Positions 32,172 to 42,169 of a stretch of DNA of 64,000 nucleotides are shown here, piece after piece. Each line of letters starts with the position of its first letter. Position 1 is the stretch's first letter. A model generated the notes under the pieces. The model ran no database searches. It was not told the DNA's origin and saw only the letters and a list, made by a program, of their open reading frames with translations. The stretch comes from Limnobacter sp. MED105. GTDB lineage: Bacteria; Pseudomonadota; Gammaproteobacteria; Burkholderiales; Burkholderiaceae_B. The translations under genes were made by a program, and so were the position numbers. The stretch spans positions 1-64,000 of the forward strand of contig NZ_ABCT01000008.1 in the NCBI RefSeq assembly GCF_000170915.1, in the 5' to 3' direction.

Positions 32172-33092
32172 GTGAAACAAAGAACCCTAAAACAAGTGTT
32201 GAGTGCCACGGGCATCGGCTTGCATTCCGGCAAGCGGGTGACCATGACGCTGCGACCCGCGCCACCCGACACAGGTATTGTGTTCAGGCGAGTCGACCTG
32301 CCAGAACCAGTGGATTTCCCTGTGAATGCGCTGGCAATTGGTGACACCCGCATGGCCTCCACACTCGAGAAAGACGGTGCCAAAGTTTCCACGATTGAAC
32401 ACCTGATGTCCGCTTTGTGTGGCCTGGGTGTCGACAACGCCTACATTGATTTGACTGCGGTAGAAGTTCCCATCATGGATGGCAGCGCCATCTCTTTTGT
32501 GTTTCTTATTCAGCAGGCTGGCCTGGTTGAACAATCCGCCTTGAAGAAGTTTATTCGGGTGAAGAAGTCGATCGAGGTTCGAGAAGGTGAGGGCGCAAGC
32601 CTGAAATATGCCAGTTTGAAGCCCTACGATGGTTTCCGCTTGAAATTCGAAATTGATTTTGGTCATCCCGCGATCGACAAGACCGGGCAAATGGTTGAAA
32701 TCGACTTTTCCAGCACATCCTTTACCCGCGATATTGCCCGTGCGCGCACCTTTGGCTTCACGCAAGATGTTGAAACCTTGCGTAATCTGGGTTTGGCGCT
32801 GGGTGGTAACCTCGACAATGCGATTGTGATGGATGAGTATCGAATCCTGAATTCAGATGGTCTGCGTTACGACGATGAGTTTGTGAAACACAAGGTACTG
32901 GACGCGATCGGCGACCTGTACGTGATTGGCCATCCTATTATTGGCGAATACCAGGCTTACCGTTCTGGTCACGGTTTGAACAATCAGCTGATTCGAGCCC
33001 TGATTGAAGACCCCTCCTCGTACGAAGTGGTGACCTTTGAAAGTGTCAGGGAAACACCTACCGTATTTAGAGCAGATTGGGCGGTTGCCTAA
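32172..33092 (+). CDS. lpxC: UDP-3-O-acyl-N-acetylglucosamine deacetylase LpxC
   Basis: The committed zinc-dependent step of lipid A synthesis, 306 residues. The duplicated fold shows IGLHSGK and the zinc ligand His77 in EHLMSAL in domain [12 protein letters not shown] and the SGHGLNN loop are in domain II. The start is a GTG ([10 protein letters not shown]) with AGGAAAG upstream. It confirms an outer membrane with lipopolysaccharide. Confidence 0.97.
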   Translation: MKQRTLKQVLSATGIGLHSGKRVTMTLRPAPPDTGIVFRRVDLPEPVDFPVNALAIGDTRMASTLEKDGAKVSTIEHLMSALCGLGVDNAYIDLTAVEVPIMDGSAISFVFLIQQAGLVEQSALKKFIRVKKSIEVREGEGASLKYASLKPYDGFRLKFEIDFGHPAIDKTGQMVEIDFSSTSFTRDIARARTFGFTQDVETLRNLGLALGGNLDNAIVMDEYRILNSDGLRYDDEFVKHKVLDAIGDLYVIGHPIIGEYQAYRSGHGLNNQLIRALIEDPSSYEVVTFESVRETPTVFRADWAVA

Positions 33093-33157
33093 GCGCCCGA
33101 TTGTAAAATAATATTAAACACAACAAAATCTTGTGGTTTTCGGATACATTCTAGAAA

Positions 33158-33607
33158 CTACTTGAATTTGTGGTGTTTGTTCAGGGCTTGGGTGGCCTCC
33201 TTCACTGGCGAATCCCCCAGCCGGTTTTCAAGGTCCAGCCATGCTTTTCTGGCAGCATCCGAGAAAACAGCCCTTTTTGGGCGACGCTCCAACTGCTTCG
33301 ATGTCAGCGGATTGGTTTGTATTTGTAGCTGGATTTCGTTTATATTCATGCCCGAACCCTGCAGATGTTGAATCAGGCTGGGTAAGGATTGCCTCAGGCG
33401 CGTCAGCGCCGCCGGGGTCGACACGAAAATTTTTAGTTTGTCTTTTTTGATTGGTCCAACACTAAAGGTCACACCGCGAAGCGATGGCCATGTGTGAATA
33501 ATCTTTTCAAGTCGACGCGATTGCGCCGCTTGAGTGATTAAAGAGCTGGTTTGTGGTTCCTGCATCAGGCTTGCCAAGGGAGATAATGCGGAATGCTTTG
33601 GTTTCAC
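33158..33607 (-). CDS. DUF721 (DciA-like) family protein
   Basis: A 149-residue basic protein. The central ~85 residues (IIHTWPSLRGVTFSVGPIKK, then LKIFVSTPAALTRLRQ and LPSLIQHLQGSGMNINEIQ) have the pattern of the DUF721/DciA domain; DciA loads the replicative helicase in bacteria without DnaC. The similarity is modest, so the role is inferred. It is on the reverse strand between lpxC and the M23 peptidase, converging with lpxC. Confidence 0.6.
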   Translation of the reverse strand: MKPKHSALSPLASLMQEPQTSSLITQAAQSRRLEKIIHTWPSLRGVTFSVGPIKKDKLKIFVSTPAALTRLRQSLPSLIQHLQGSGMNINEIQLQIQTNPLTSKQLERRPKRAVFSDAARKAWLDLENRLGDSPVKEATQALNKHHKFK

Positions 33608-33678
33608 CGGGGTGTTCTCACTAAAACCCGTTAAAAACGGGTGAATTCGGTTCGCTACGCGGATTGAGGAGGTTATAC

Positions 33679-34656
33679 ATGCAGTTAATTCTTATGCGGG
33701 GTCCTTTTTCTCGCACCAGTGTACTCAGTATAAAGACCAGCCACGTTGCATTGTTGCTTGTTTTGCTGGTTATGTTGGCGGGGTCTTTCATGGCAGCCGG
33801 CCTGTATTTGGCCGCGCGCTACGGTGAACAAATCCCGGTCGTTCAAGACATTGTCTATTCCCAACAATTGGCAAAGCATCATGACGTGGCTGAAACCGGA
33901 AGCCCGCTGGACGCCATGGCTATTCGTTTGGCTGAAATGCGGGCTCAACTTGCCCGCCTGGATGCAGTGAGCGTGCGATTGTTAAAATCCAACGGGCTGG
34001 ATACCAAAGTCACTCTAACGGAGCAACTGGGTCAGGGTGGTTTGCAGCAAAAAGATGAAAAGTCATTGAACTACAGGGAAGTCAAAACCGCCATTTCGGA
34101 CGTGGCAAACCAGATTGAGCGACAGGCGGATGTCTTCAGTATCATCGACACCGACCTTCAAAGCGCCCGAGTCAAGTTTCTCAGTGTTCCCAACGAGTCC
34201 CCCCTCACAGACACCATTGCAGTCAGCAACTTCGGTAACCGGATCGACCCGTTCACCGGCCGTCGGTCTGTTCATGAAGGGATCGATTTTATTGCACCCA
34301 CCGGTACGCCTATTTTGGCTGCGGCAGCCGGTGTAGTGGTGGAGGCCAAGTGGCATCCAGGCTACGGCAATATGGTCGAAATTGAGCACAACAACAAAAC
34401 CACCACACGCTACGCCCATGCGTCCAGGCTGCTGGTCAAACCCGGCGACATCGTACGGCTGGGTCAAAAAATTGCCTTGGTGGGCAGCACTGGCCGCTCT
34501 ACGGGTCCTCACTTGCATTTTGAGGTGCGTGTAGATGGCGTGCCACAAAACCCCAATAAGTTCTTGGAAAAGAACGGTCTTCCCCGCCCTGGCCCTTCGA
34601 CAGTGGCCGCCTTGAACGGCTTATTCTCGGAAAGCGCTCCTGTCCCGCTGGACTAG
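33679..34656 (+). CDS. M23 family metallopeptidase (LytM domain), membrane-anchored
   Basis: A ~325-residue protein with one N-terminal span (~24-46), a region likely to be helical (~80-160) and a C-terminal LytM domain. Zinc and catalytic residues are intact: His199 and Asp203 in HEGIDF, His247 in RYAHAS, and HLH at 278-280. It is probably a periplasmic peptidoglycan endopeptidase. The ATG at 33679 is set by an AGGAGG six bases upstream; an in-frame TTG at 33664 overlaps that site. It lies directly before secA, as in other betaproteobacteria. Confidence 0.9.
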   Translation: MQLILMRGPFSRTSVLSIKTSHVALLLVLLVMLAGSFMAAGLYLAARYGEQIPVVQDIVYSQQLAKHHDVAETGSPLDAMAIRLAEMRAQLARLDAVSVRLLKSNGLDTKVTLTEQLGQGGLQQKDEKSLNYREVKTAISDVANQIERQADVFSIIDTDLQSARVKFLSVPNESPLTDTIAVSNFGNRIDPFTGRRSVHEGIDFIAPTGTPILAAAAGVVVEAKWHPGYGNMVEIEHNNKTTTRYAHASRLLVKPGDIVRLGQKIALVGSTGRSTGPHLHFEVRVDGVPQNPNKFLEKNGLPRPGPSTVAALNGLFSESAPVPLD

Positions 34657-34689
34657 GCTTCGCGTGCTAAACTTCTAGGCTGTTTTTGG

Positions 34690-34718
34690 AATCGACCGGA
34701 CCCAAAACCCGGTCGATT
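34690..34718 (+). promoter_or_regulatory. stem-loop in the secA leader
   Basis: A perfect 10-base stem (AATCGACCGG with CCGGTCGATT) and a 9-base loop lie 38 bases before the secA start. There is no T run after it, so it is not a standard terminator. A smaller CCCT/AGGG hairpin follows. It may affect secA translation or mRNA stability. Confidence 0.5.
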
Positions 34719-34756
34719 GACTTTCAGGCCCCTCAAGGGTCGAACCAGCCGACATT

Positions 34757-37519
34757 ATGATCACAGACACTCTGAAAAAGCTTTTTGGCAGCCGCAATGA
34801 ACGGTTGCTAAAGACCTACCGTAAAACCGTCAACCAAATCAATGCGCTCGAACCCACCATTCAGGCCTTGAGCGACGATGCCTTGCGTGCAAAAACTGCT
34901 GAATTCAAAGAGCGCCTGTCCAAAGGCGACACGTTGGACAGTTTGCTGCCCGAGGCCTTTGCCGTGGTTCGCGAGGCCAGCGTGCGGGTGTTCGGCATGC
35001 GGCACTTCGATGTGCAGTTGATCGGTGGCATGGCCCTGCATCAGGGCAAAATTTCAGAAATGCGCACGGGTGAAGGTAAAACACTGGTGGCTACTCTGCC
35101 AGCCTACCTGAATGCACTGGAAGGAAAAGGCGTTCATGTGATTACCGTGAACGACTATCTGGCTTCTCGCGATGCTGCCTGGATGGGCAAGCTTTACAGC
35201 TTCCTCGGCCTGACAGTGGGTTGTAACCTGTCCCGCATGCCACATGACCAGAAGCAAGCTGCTTATGCGTCTGACATCACTTACGGCACCAACAACGAAT
35301 TCGGTTTTGATTACCTGCGCGACAACATGGTGTACAGCGTGGGCGAGCGTGTGCAGCGTGGTTTGAATTACGCGATCGTCGACGAAGTGGATTCGATTTT
35401 GATCGACGAGGCGCGCACGCCATTGATCATTTCCGGCCAGGCTGACGATCACACCGAGATGTATCGCAAACTGGACAGCTTGCCCAAGCAACTGGTGCGC
35501 ATGCAAAGCGAGCAAAAGCCTGGCGAGGAAGAGGTGCCGGGTGATTTCTATGTGGATGAGAAAGGTCACCAAATCCAGATGAGCGAGGCCGGCCATGAAA
35601 AAGCCGAGCAGATTCTAAGCCAGATGGGTTTGTTGCCCGAAGGCGCCAGCCTGTACGATGCGGCCAACATTTCGCTGATGCACCACGTGATGGCCGCTTT
35701 GCGTGCCCACAATCTGTTTCACAAAGACCAGCACTATGTTGTTCAAAACGGTGAAGTGATCATCGTTGACGAATTCACGGGCCGCTTGATGCCGGGTCGT
35801 CGTTGGTCAGATGGCCTGCACCAGGCTGTGGAAGCCAAGGAAGGTGCCCGCATTCAGGCCGAGAACCAGACACTGGCCTCCATCACGTTCCAGAATTATT
35901 TCCGGATGTACAAGAAGCTGTCGGGCATGACCGGTACTGCGGACACGGAAGCGTTTGAGTTCCAGTCCATTTATGGCCTTGAAACAGTAATCATTCCAAC
36001 GCACCGCCCAATTACCCGCAAAGATGCGCAAGACAAAATCTACAAAAGTGCGCGCGAGAAATACAACGCCATTCTTGAGGACATCAAGGACTGCTATGAG
36101 CGCGGTCAGCCTGTACTGGTGGGTACCACCTCGATTGAGAACTCTGAGCTGATCGCCAGTTTCCTGGAGAAGGAAAAGCTGCCGCACAACGTGTTGAATG
36201 CCAAGCAGCATGAACGCGAGGCCGAGATTGTGGCCCAAGCCGGGCGCCCCAAGGCCATTACCATTGCGACCAACATGGCAGGCCGGGGAACCGACATTGT
36301 GTTGGGTGGCAACTTGGAGCGTGAGCTGGCGGGCATTGAAAACAATGCTGAAATTGACGAAGCCGCCAAGCCAGCGCTGATCGAGAAAGCGCGCGCCGAA
36401 TGGAAGCTGCGAAACGAGGCCGTGTTGGCCTCGGGTGGTTTGCACATTATTGGTTGTGAGCGCCATGAAAGCCGCCGAATTGACAATCAGCTGCGCGGCC
36501 GTGCAGGTCGACAGGGCGATGCGGGCTCATCGCGTTTTTATCTGTCGATGGAAGACCAGTTGCTGCGTATTTTCGCAGGCGACCGTGTCCGCGCGATTAT
36601 GGAGCGCCTCAAGCTGCCAGAAGGCGAGGCCATTGAAGCAGGCATCGTGTCCCGCTCAATCGAGTCTGCCCAGCGCAAAGTTGAAGGCCGCAACTTCGAC
36701 ATTCGCAAGCAATTGCTGGAATACGATGATGTGTCGAACGAGCAGCGCAAAATCATCTACGCGCAGCGCAATGAAATTCTGGAATCCGCAGAAATTCGTG
36801 AAACCATCGGCAACTTGCGTCATGGTGCCCTGGAGGCAGTGTTCCGTGAGTACATCCCTGAAGAGTCTGTTGAAGAACAATGGGATCTCGAAGGCTTGGA
36901 AACCGTGCTGCGCAATGAATACCAGCTTGAGGCAACCTTGCGCAAATGGCTGGAAGAGGATGCCAAAAGCTCCGATGAAGACTTCCTGAAACGCATTCTG
37001 CAAATGGCCGATGAAATTTACGAAGCCAAAGTTCAATTGGTTGGTGTGGATTCCTTCGCCAAGTTTGAGAAAACACTGCTGTTACAAAGCATTGACACCC
37101 ACTGGCGTGAACATCTGGCTGCGCTGGACTACCTGCGCCAAGGCATTCACTTGCGTGGCTATGCCCAGAAAAACCCAAAACAGGAATACAAGCGCGAAGC
37201 GTTTGAACTGTTTGGTGCCTTGCTGAACCGTGTGCGTGACGAGGTGGCCAAGGTGCTGCTGACCGTGCGTGTTCAAACAGCCGAGCAAGTGCAGCAGGCG
37301 GAGCAACAGCTGGAGCAGGAAGCCGCCGCGCATCTGGACAATATGCAGTACCAGCACCCCGATGCCAGTGGTGAAGAAGAGGAACAGGCCTCTGAAGAAG
37401 ATCGTTCTGCCGCGCCGGCAAATGTTCCCCGCAGGGTGAGTGAAAAAGTGGGCCGTAACGACCCTTGCCCTTGTGGTTCCGGCAAGAAGTACAAGCAATG
37501 CCACGGAAAAATTTCCTGA
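34757..37519 (+). CDS. secA: preprotein translocase ATPase SecA
   Basis: The motor of Sec export, 920 residues. The Walker A is TGEGKT at 104-109; [15 protein letters not shown] is Walker [25 protein letters not shown] and [12 protein letters not shown] are helicase motifs. The C-terminal zinc tail [14 protein letters not shown] binds SecB and phospholipid. It is preceded by the M23 gene rather than by secM. argJ follows after 49 bases. Confidence 0.98.
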   Translation: MITDTLKKLFGSRNERLLKTYRKTVNQINALEPTIQALSDDALRAKTAEFKERLSKGDTLDSLLPEAFAVVREASVRVFGMRHFDVQLIGGMALHQGKISEMRTGEGKTLVATLPAYLNALEGKGVHVITVNDYLASRDAAWMGKLYSFLGLTVGCNLSRMPHDQKQAAYASDITYGTNNEFGFDYLRDNMVYSVGERVQRGLNYAIVDEVDSILIDEARTPLIISGQADDHTEMYRKLDSLPKQLVRMQSEQKPGEEEVPGDFYVDEKGHQIQMSEAGHEKAEQILSQMGLLPEGASLYDAANISLMHHVMAALRAHNLFHKDQHYVVQNGEVIIVDEFTGRLMPGRRWSDGLHQAVEAKEGARIQAENQTLASITFQNYFRMYKKLSGMTGTADTEAFEFQSIYGLETVIIPTHRPITRKDAQDKIYKSAREKYNAILEDIKDCYERGQPVLVGTTSIENSELIASFLEKEKLPHNVLNAKQHEREAEIVAQAGRPKAITIATNMAGRGTDIVLGGNLERELAGIENNAEIDEAAKPALIEKARAEWKLRNEAVLASGGLHIIGCERHESRRIDNQLRGRAGRQGDAGSSRFYLSMEDQLLRIFAGDRVRAIMERLKLPEGEAIEAGIVSRSIESAQRKVEGRNFDIRKQLLEYDDVSNEQRKIIYAQRNEILESAEIRETIGNLRHGALEAVFREYIPEESVEEQWDLEGLETVLRNEYQLEATLRKWLEEDAKSSDEDFLKRILQMADEIYEAKVQLVGVDSFAKFEKTLLLQSIDTHWREHLAALDYLRQGIHLRGYAQKNPKQEYKREAFELFGALLNRVRDEVAKVLLTVRVQTAEQVQQAEQQLEQEAAAHLDNMQYQHPDASGEEEEQASEEDRSAAPANVPRRVSEKVGRNDPCPCGSGKKYKQCHGKIS

Positions 37520-37568
37520 GATTATTGAAATATTTGCGCGAAGCCCGCGTGCCAAGGAGTTGATTGCC

Positions 37569-38798
37569 ATGCCTGTGAATTTGAATGTACCTGCTGCTGA
37601 TGCACTGTTTCCAGTTGCTGGTTTGGACATGGGTTATGCCATGGCTCAAATTCGCAAACCCAACCGGAAAGATGTGCTGGTGGTGCGTGTGGCTGAAGGC
37701 AGTAGCGTGGCAGGTGTATTCACAAAGAACCGGTTTTGCGCCGCGCCCGTTCAGGTATGCCAAGCCCATTTGAAAGCAGGCAAAGGCATTCGAGCCTTGG
37801 TGGTGAACACCGGTTGCGCCAACGCGGGCACGGGCGAACGTGGTTTGGCGGATGCACGTGCAACCACGGCCAAGGTGGCCGAGCTGCTGGGTGTGCTACC
37901 TGAGCAGATTCTGGTGTTTTCAACCGGCGTTATTCTTGAGAACTTGCCCATGGATCGTCTGTTGTTGGGCATTGACCAGGCGGTTGCAGGTTTGGGCAAA
38001 GCCGACTGGCTGGATGCAGCCACTGCAATCATGACCACCGACACATTGCCCAAGGCCAGCAGCCGCAGGCTGAAGGTGGGTTCCGGTGAAATTGCAATCA
38101 CTGGTGTGTCCAAGGGTGCTGGCATGATTCGCCCCAACATGGCCACCATGCTGGGTTACCTGGCCACCGATGCAGCAATCGCTCAGCCGGTGCTGGAAAA
38201 GTGGACGACAGCCATGGCCGATGCGTCGTTCAACCGAATTACGATCGATGGCGACACCTCGACGAATGACAGCTTCGTGGTGATTGCCACTGGCAAAAGC
38301 AAGGCAGTCAATATTCAAACCGGAGAAGAGCCCGAAGCAGCAGCAGTATTCGAGACACTGAAGGCCGAATCGATCAAGCTGGCGCAGGCCATTGTGCGCG
38401 ACGGCGAAGGGGCCACCAAATTCATTACAGTGAAGGTAGAGCAGGCTGGTAACGAAGAAGAGGCTTTGAAAGTGGCTTATGCCATTGGTCACTCTCCTTT
38501 GGTGAAAACTGCTTTCTTTGCATCAGACCCCAACCTGGGCCGCATTTTGGCGGCGGTTGGATACGCCGGCATTGATGATCTGGATCAAACCAAGATTCAG
38601 CTGTACCTGGGCGACGTGTACGTGGCTCAAAATGGCGGCCGTCATCCGGATTATCGTGAGGAACAGGGCCAGGCCGTGATGAACGACGCAGAAATTACCG
38701 TGCGGGTTCAATTGGGGCGGGGCAGTGCCAGCACCACCGTGTGGACCACCGACTTTTCGCATGACTATGTCACCATCAACGCGGACTACCGCAGTTAA
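37569..38798 (+). CDS. argJ: bifunctional ornithine acetyltransferase / N-acetylglutamate synthase
   Basis: Catalyses acetyl transfer from N-acetylornithine to glutamate in the cyclic arginine pathway. The precursor is cut autocatalytically before Thr193 in the motif NMATMLGY to give alpha and beta chains; Thr is the nucleophile. The C-terminal part ([15 protein letters not shown]) is typical. The ATG at 37569 with AAGGAG upstream is used; the longer frame into secA is not plausible. 409 residues, normal. Confidence 0.95.
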   Translation: MPVNLNVPAADALFPVAGLDMGYAMAQIRKPNRKDVLVVRVAEGSSVAGVFTKNRFCAAPVQVCQAHLKAGKGIRALVVNTGCANAGTGERGLADARATTAKVAELLGVLPEQILVFSTGVILENLPMDRLLLGIDQAVAGLGKADWLDAATAIMTTDTLPKASSRRLKVGSGEIAITGVSKGAGMIRPNMATMLGYLATDAAIAQPVLEKWTTAMADASFNRITIDGDTSTNDSFVVIATGKSKAVNIQTGEEPEAAAVFETLKAESIKLAQAIVRDGEGATKFITVKVEQAGNEEEALKVAYAIGHSPLVKTAFFASDPNLGRILAAVGYAGIDDLDQTKIQLYLGDVYVAQNGGRHPDYREEQGQAVMNDAEITVRVQLGRGSASTTVWTTDFSHDYVTINADYRS

Positions 38799-38810
38799 CT
38801 GCGGAGCGCC

Positions 38811-39677
38811 ATGAGTACCCAGCACAACGACGGCAAGGCCATTCTTGAGCAACTGAGCCGTATCGCCCAAGCCTTGGAGCAGGGGGTGATGAAGGCCCCC
38901 ACAAACTGGAATGCCTCGACTGCATTCCGGCTGCATCACCGGGCAGGTCAGTTGCGACTTGAGCCAGTCAAAACTGTCGAGTCCCTGGATGCCGCAGTGC
39001 TTAAAAACATTGGTCCACAACTCGAAAAAGTGGATCGGAACACCCACCAGTTTGTGAAAGGCCTGCCAGCCAACAATGTGTTGCTGACTGGTGCGCGTGG
39101 CACAGGCAAATCGAGTTTGGTGCGTGCCATGTTAAGCCGCTATTCGGCACAAGGCCTGCGCCTGATCGAGGTCGACAAAACAGATTTGTTGTTTTTGCAA
39201 GATGTGGTGGATTTGGTGAATGGGCGACCTGAGCGTTTTATTGTGTTTTGTGACGACCTTTCCTTCGAAGAGGGAGAGGCCGGGTACAAGGCGCTGAAAA
39301 GCGTGCTCGATGGCTCTATCGCGGGCACCTCTGACAATGTGTTGATTTACGCCACATCGAACCGACGCCATTTGTTGCCGCAAATGATGAAGGACAATCT
39401 TCAAACCCAGCACATGGAAAACGGAGAAATCCGTCCAGCTGAAGGCATCGAAGAAAAGGTATCGCTGTCGGATCGATTCGGTGTGTGGGTGTCCTTCCAT
39501 GCGTTTAATCAAGATGAATATCTGGCTGCGGTGCAAGTGTGGCTGGAGCATTTCAATATGCCTTACACCGATGAGGCTCGCCACATTGCACTTCGGTGGA
39601 CGATTGAGCGCGGTAGCCGCAGTGGTCGACTGGCTTATCAGTTTGCCAAACACTGGGCAGGCTCGAACGGCTTGTGA
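38811..39677 (+). CDS. DUF815 family P-loop ATPase
   Basis: A 288-residue AAA-like protein of the uncharacterised DUF815 family. The Walker A is GARGTGKSS (94-102), FCDDLSFE is Walker B-like, and YATSNRRHLLP fits sensor 1. The C-terminal RSGRLAYQFA holds a likely arginine finger/sensor region. It sits between argJ and a Nudix gene and overlaps the latter by 4 bases, an arrangement I recall in other betaproteobacteria. Function unknown. Confidence 0.85.
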   Translation: MSTQHNDGKAILEQLSRIAQALEQGVMKAPTNWNASTAFRLHHRAGQLRLEPVKTVESLDAAVLKNIGPQLEKVDRNTHQFVKGLPANNVLLTGARGTGKSSLVRAMLSRYSAQGLRLIEVDKTDLLFLQDVVDLVNGRPERFIVFCDDLSFEEGEAGYKALKSVLDGSIAGTSDNVLIYATSNRRHLLPQMMKDNLQTQHMENGEIRPAEGIEEKVSLSDRFGVWVSFHAFNQDEYLAAVQVWLEHFNMPYTDEARHIALRWTIERGSRSGRLAYQFAKHWAGSNGL

Positions 39678-40648
39678 ACCAAATGGCGAGTTCGCATGTG
39701 AAACCCCGAATTGATGTTGCAGTGGCCGTGGTCTTCAACGCCGCTGGGCAAGTACTTTGGGGTTGCCGGCCAGAGGGCAAGCCTTATGCCGGTTATTGGG
39801 AGTTTCCTGGCGGTAAAGTAGAGCCAGACGAGACAGTGTGGCAAGCCCTTGTGCGTGAGCTGAAAGAAGAACTGGACATTACCGCACTGGAGGGTGGGCC
39901 TTGGTTCCGCATTGAACACGATTACGAGCACGCCAATGTGCGCCTGCATTTGTACCGAGTTTGGCATTTTGAAGGTACACCCAAATCGCTGGAGCAACAG
40001 CCCTTTACCTGGGCCAGCCTCGACAGTTCCGACCTTTCCCCGATTTTGCCTGCGACTGAACCGCTGTTGCCCAAATTGGCCCAGCCCACGGTGATGGCGT
40101 TGAGTAACTATGAAGCCGGGTTCGAAGCCTGTGCCGAGCGATTGGAGCGGGGCTTGAACGCGACCAAGCTCCCGGTTTATGTTCAGTTTCGTGAAAAGAC
40201 CCTGAGCGGCGATGCCTTGATTCAGGCTTTTGAGCACTGTTATGGCTTGTGCCAGAAAACCGGACAGGCGATGTTGTTGAATTCGGATACCTGGGTTAAT
40301 TTGCGTGAGCACCTGGACGCTTTGCCATGTCCGCTGCATTTGACGCAAGCGCATTTGCTGTCCGGGCAATTTCAGGATTTACAGTGCGCTGGCGCTTCTG
40401 TGCATGATGCAGGCAGCCTGCGAATTGCCTTTGATCGTGGCTTGAGTTATGCCGTGTTGGGTGCTGTGAAACAAACTACATCGCATCCGGAACAGTCGGG
40501 TTTGGGCTGGGAAAGGTTTCTTGAAATAACGCAAGCTGCGCGATTGCCAGTGTTTGCGATTGGGGGACTGGCCGGCTACGATATTCCTGACGCTCGTTTG
40601 CACGGCGCTCATGGCATTGCCATGCTCAGTCAGTTCGGGGTTGCCTAG
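39674..40648 (+). CDS. Nudix hydrolase fused to a thiamine-phosphate-synthase-like domain
   Basis: Residues ~12-140 are a MutT-like Nudix domain: Gly47, Glu53, Arg61-Glu62 and Glu65-Glu66 fit the Nudix box, with Asp68 where Gly is usual. Residues ~160-324 resemble the TMP synthase (ThiE) barrel (LPVYVQFREKTL, GASVHDAGSLRIA, LPVFAIGGLAGYDI), but its ThiE catalytic residues are degenerate. MutT hydrolyses 8-oxo-dGTP; the fused half is of unknown role. A similar MutT/ThiE-like fusion is known in Pseudomonas and relatives. Start is the GTG at 39674 or the ATG at 39683. Confidence 0.85.
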   Translation: MNQMASSHVKPRIDVAVAVVFNAAGQVLWGCRPEGKPYAGYWEFPGGKVEPDETVWQALVRELKEELDITALEGGPWFRIEHDYEHANVRLHLYRVWHFEGTPKSLEQQPFTWASLDSSDLSPILPATEPLLPKLAQPTVMALSNYEAGFEACAERLERGLNATKLPVYVQFREKTLSGDALIQAFEHCYGLCQKTGQAMLLNSDTWVNLREHLDALPCPLHLTQAHLLSGQFQDLQCAGASVHDAGSLRIAFDRGLSYAVLGAVKQTTSHPEQSGLGWERFLEITQAARLPVFAIGGLAGYDIPDARLHGAHGIAMLSQFGVA

Positions 40649-40653
40649 GCGAT

Positions 40654-41526
40654 TTACAGGTTACAAAGCCTGATCTTGAATTCAATCGGTTCGAGGTAAG
40701 GGTTATTTTTGCTAACCCCGTTCGCATTCGGAATGTTGAATCGAATCCACAACATATACTTGTTGGCGCTGAATTCGGGCACCACTTCCAGGTCGCTTGG
40801 TAAATCAACTCGCAACAGCTGAAATGTTTTGCCACTCATCTGCTGGGTGTAATTGCCTTGCTCGGCAGTCACTACGCTCATTTCGCCGCTGTGGCGCAAA
40901 ATTTTCAGCACCAGTTCAATGGCTTTGGCCAGGGGCCGCATGGGCTCAAACCAGGCCTCAATATCGACGCGTCGCGCTTGGGCAGAACGGGACTGCCAGC
41001 GGTGATAACCAGGCAGGTCAAATTCGCAAACGCCGCCTGGAATAGTGCAGCGGCTGCGAATAATCATCAGGAATTCATTGTCTCGCAGGTGGTAGCCCAG
41101 TCGACCATTGCACTGGTTCAATTGCGTGGCGGTGGAGTCAATGCTGGCCAGTGTTTCCTCGAGCATGTTGCGATCGACGCCTGGGTGTCCTCTGAATTGA
41201 ACCAGCGATGCGCGCTGCCGGTCCAGCTCCTGGAGCAAATCACTTTTTAAATCAGCACGCGAGCCGACTTCAATGATTTCAAACAGAGTGAGCAGGGCAG
41301 TGTGGTGGTCAAGTCGGTGGTCTTGCGACATGAAGAAGCCGAATTTGGCGAATAAATCTTCAAGGCGCAACAGCGTGCGAATTCTCTCGTTGAGTGGAAA
41401 CTCGTATGTGGTGATTTGAGTGACCGGATTGGTGGTCTGTTGTTCGTCTGTAACTTGAGTCACCGAGCCATCGCAATTAAAAGGAACATCAGGTGTGATT
41501 GTGGCGCACCTGTGGTTTTCATGCAA
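40654..41526 (-). CDS. zapD: cell division protein ZapD
   Basis: ZapD binds the FtsZ C-terminus and bundles Z-ring filaments. The protein from TTYEFPLNERIRTLLRLE onward matches the family along its length, with LPGYHRWQSRS-type and NKYMLWIRFNI segments. The frame has ~38 extra N-terminal residues; a GTG at 41463 (giving MTQVTDEQQ) is a plausible true start, since no ribosome site supports 41526. It is the last gene of the pil-coaE-zapD run. Confidence 0.9.
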   Translation of the reverse strand: MHENHRCATITPDVPFNCDGSVTQVTDEQQTTNPVTQITTYEFPLNERIRTLLRLEDLFAKFGFFMSQDHRLDHHTALLTLFEIIEVGSRADLKSDLLQELDRQRASLVQFRGHPGVDRNMLEETLASIDSTATQLNQCNGRLGYHLRDNEFLMIIRSRCTIPGGVCEFDLPGYHRWQSRSAQARRVDIEAWFEPMRPLAKAIELVLKILRHSGEMSVVTAEQGNYTQQMSGKTFQLLRVDLPSDLEVVPEFSANKYMLWIRFNIPNANGVSKNNPYLEPIEFKIRLCNL

Positions 41527-41535
41527 ATAGCAAGG

Positions 41536-42162
41536 TCATTTTTGCGCTTTTTTTATTAATTTTTGGTGCAGAAAGTCGATTTTTTTAATCAGTTCGGCTA
41601 GCCCGCCATTGTTTTCGATCACCTCTGTTGCACCTGCCAACCGCTTCTCTCGGGTGGCCTGGTTCTGTATTACGGCGCGTACTTGTGTTTCAGGCCAACC
41701 GTTGCGTTGAATCACCCTTTGAACCTGCTGTTCCACTGGGCAATCGACCACAATGATTTCATCCATCAGTTCGCCCCAGCCCCCTTTTTCAAACAGCAGC
41801 GGCACCACCAGTACGAAGTACAGTGTTGCGCCGGTGTCAAGTTGTTGCTGAACAAGCTGGCGGATTTTTGGGTGAAGAATTTTCTCCAGCGCAATACGCT
41901 TCTCGGGTTCTTTGAATACCAAAGCCCGCATGTGATCGCGATTCATGCTGCCGTCGGGAAGCAATGCCTCACGGCCAAACGCTTTCTGTATGTCGGGTAT
42001 CGCCAGGCCTCCGGTTTTGGTCAGGCTGTGGGCAATTTCGTCGGTATCGATGATCGTGGCGCCCAAGGTTTGAAGTCGACTGGAAACCGCAGTTTTCCCG
42101 GATCCAATTCCGCCGGTCAGGCCCACCACCAACTGCTTGGGTTTGTTTAAGGCTATGTGCAT
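41536..42162 (-). CDS. coaE: dephospho-CoA kinase
   Basis: The last step of coenzyme A synthesis, 208 residues. The P-loop GLTGGIGSGKT is at 14-24; DTDEIAH, the RALVF region and the LVVPLLFE segment are typical. It has the usual betaproteobacterial place between pilD and zapD. Confidence 0.96.
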   Translation of the reverse strand: MHIALNKPKQLVVGLTGGIGSGKTAVSSRLQTLGATIIDTDEIAHSLTKTGGLAIPDIQKAFGREALLPDGSMNRDHMRALVFKEPEKRIALEKILHPKIRQLVQQQLDTGATLYFVLVVPLLFEKGGWGELMDEIIVVDCPVEQQVQRVIQRNGWPETQVRAVIQNQATREKRLAGATEVIENNGGLAELIKKIDFLHQKLIKKAQK

Positions 42163-42169
42163 GGCTTGT

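Noticed and set aside
36753-37769. 338-residue reverse-strand frame opposite secA and argJ
   Set aside because: It crosses two well-supported genes on the other strand and has no recognisable domain.
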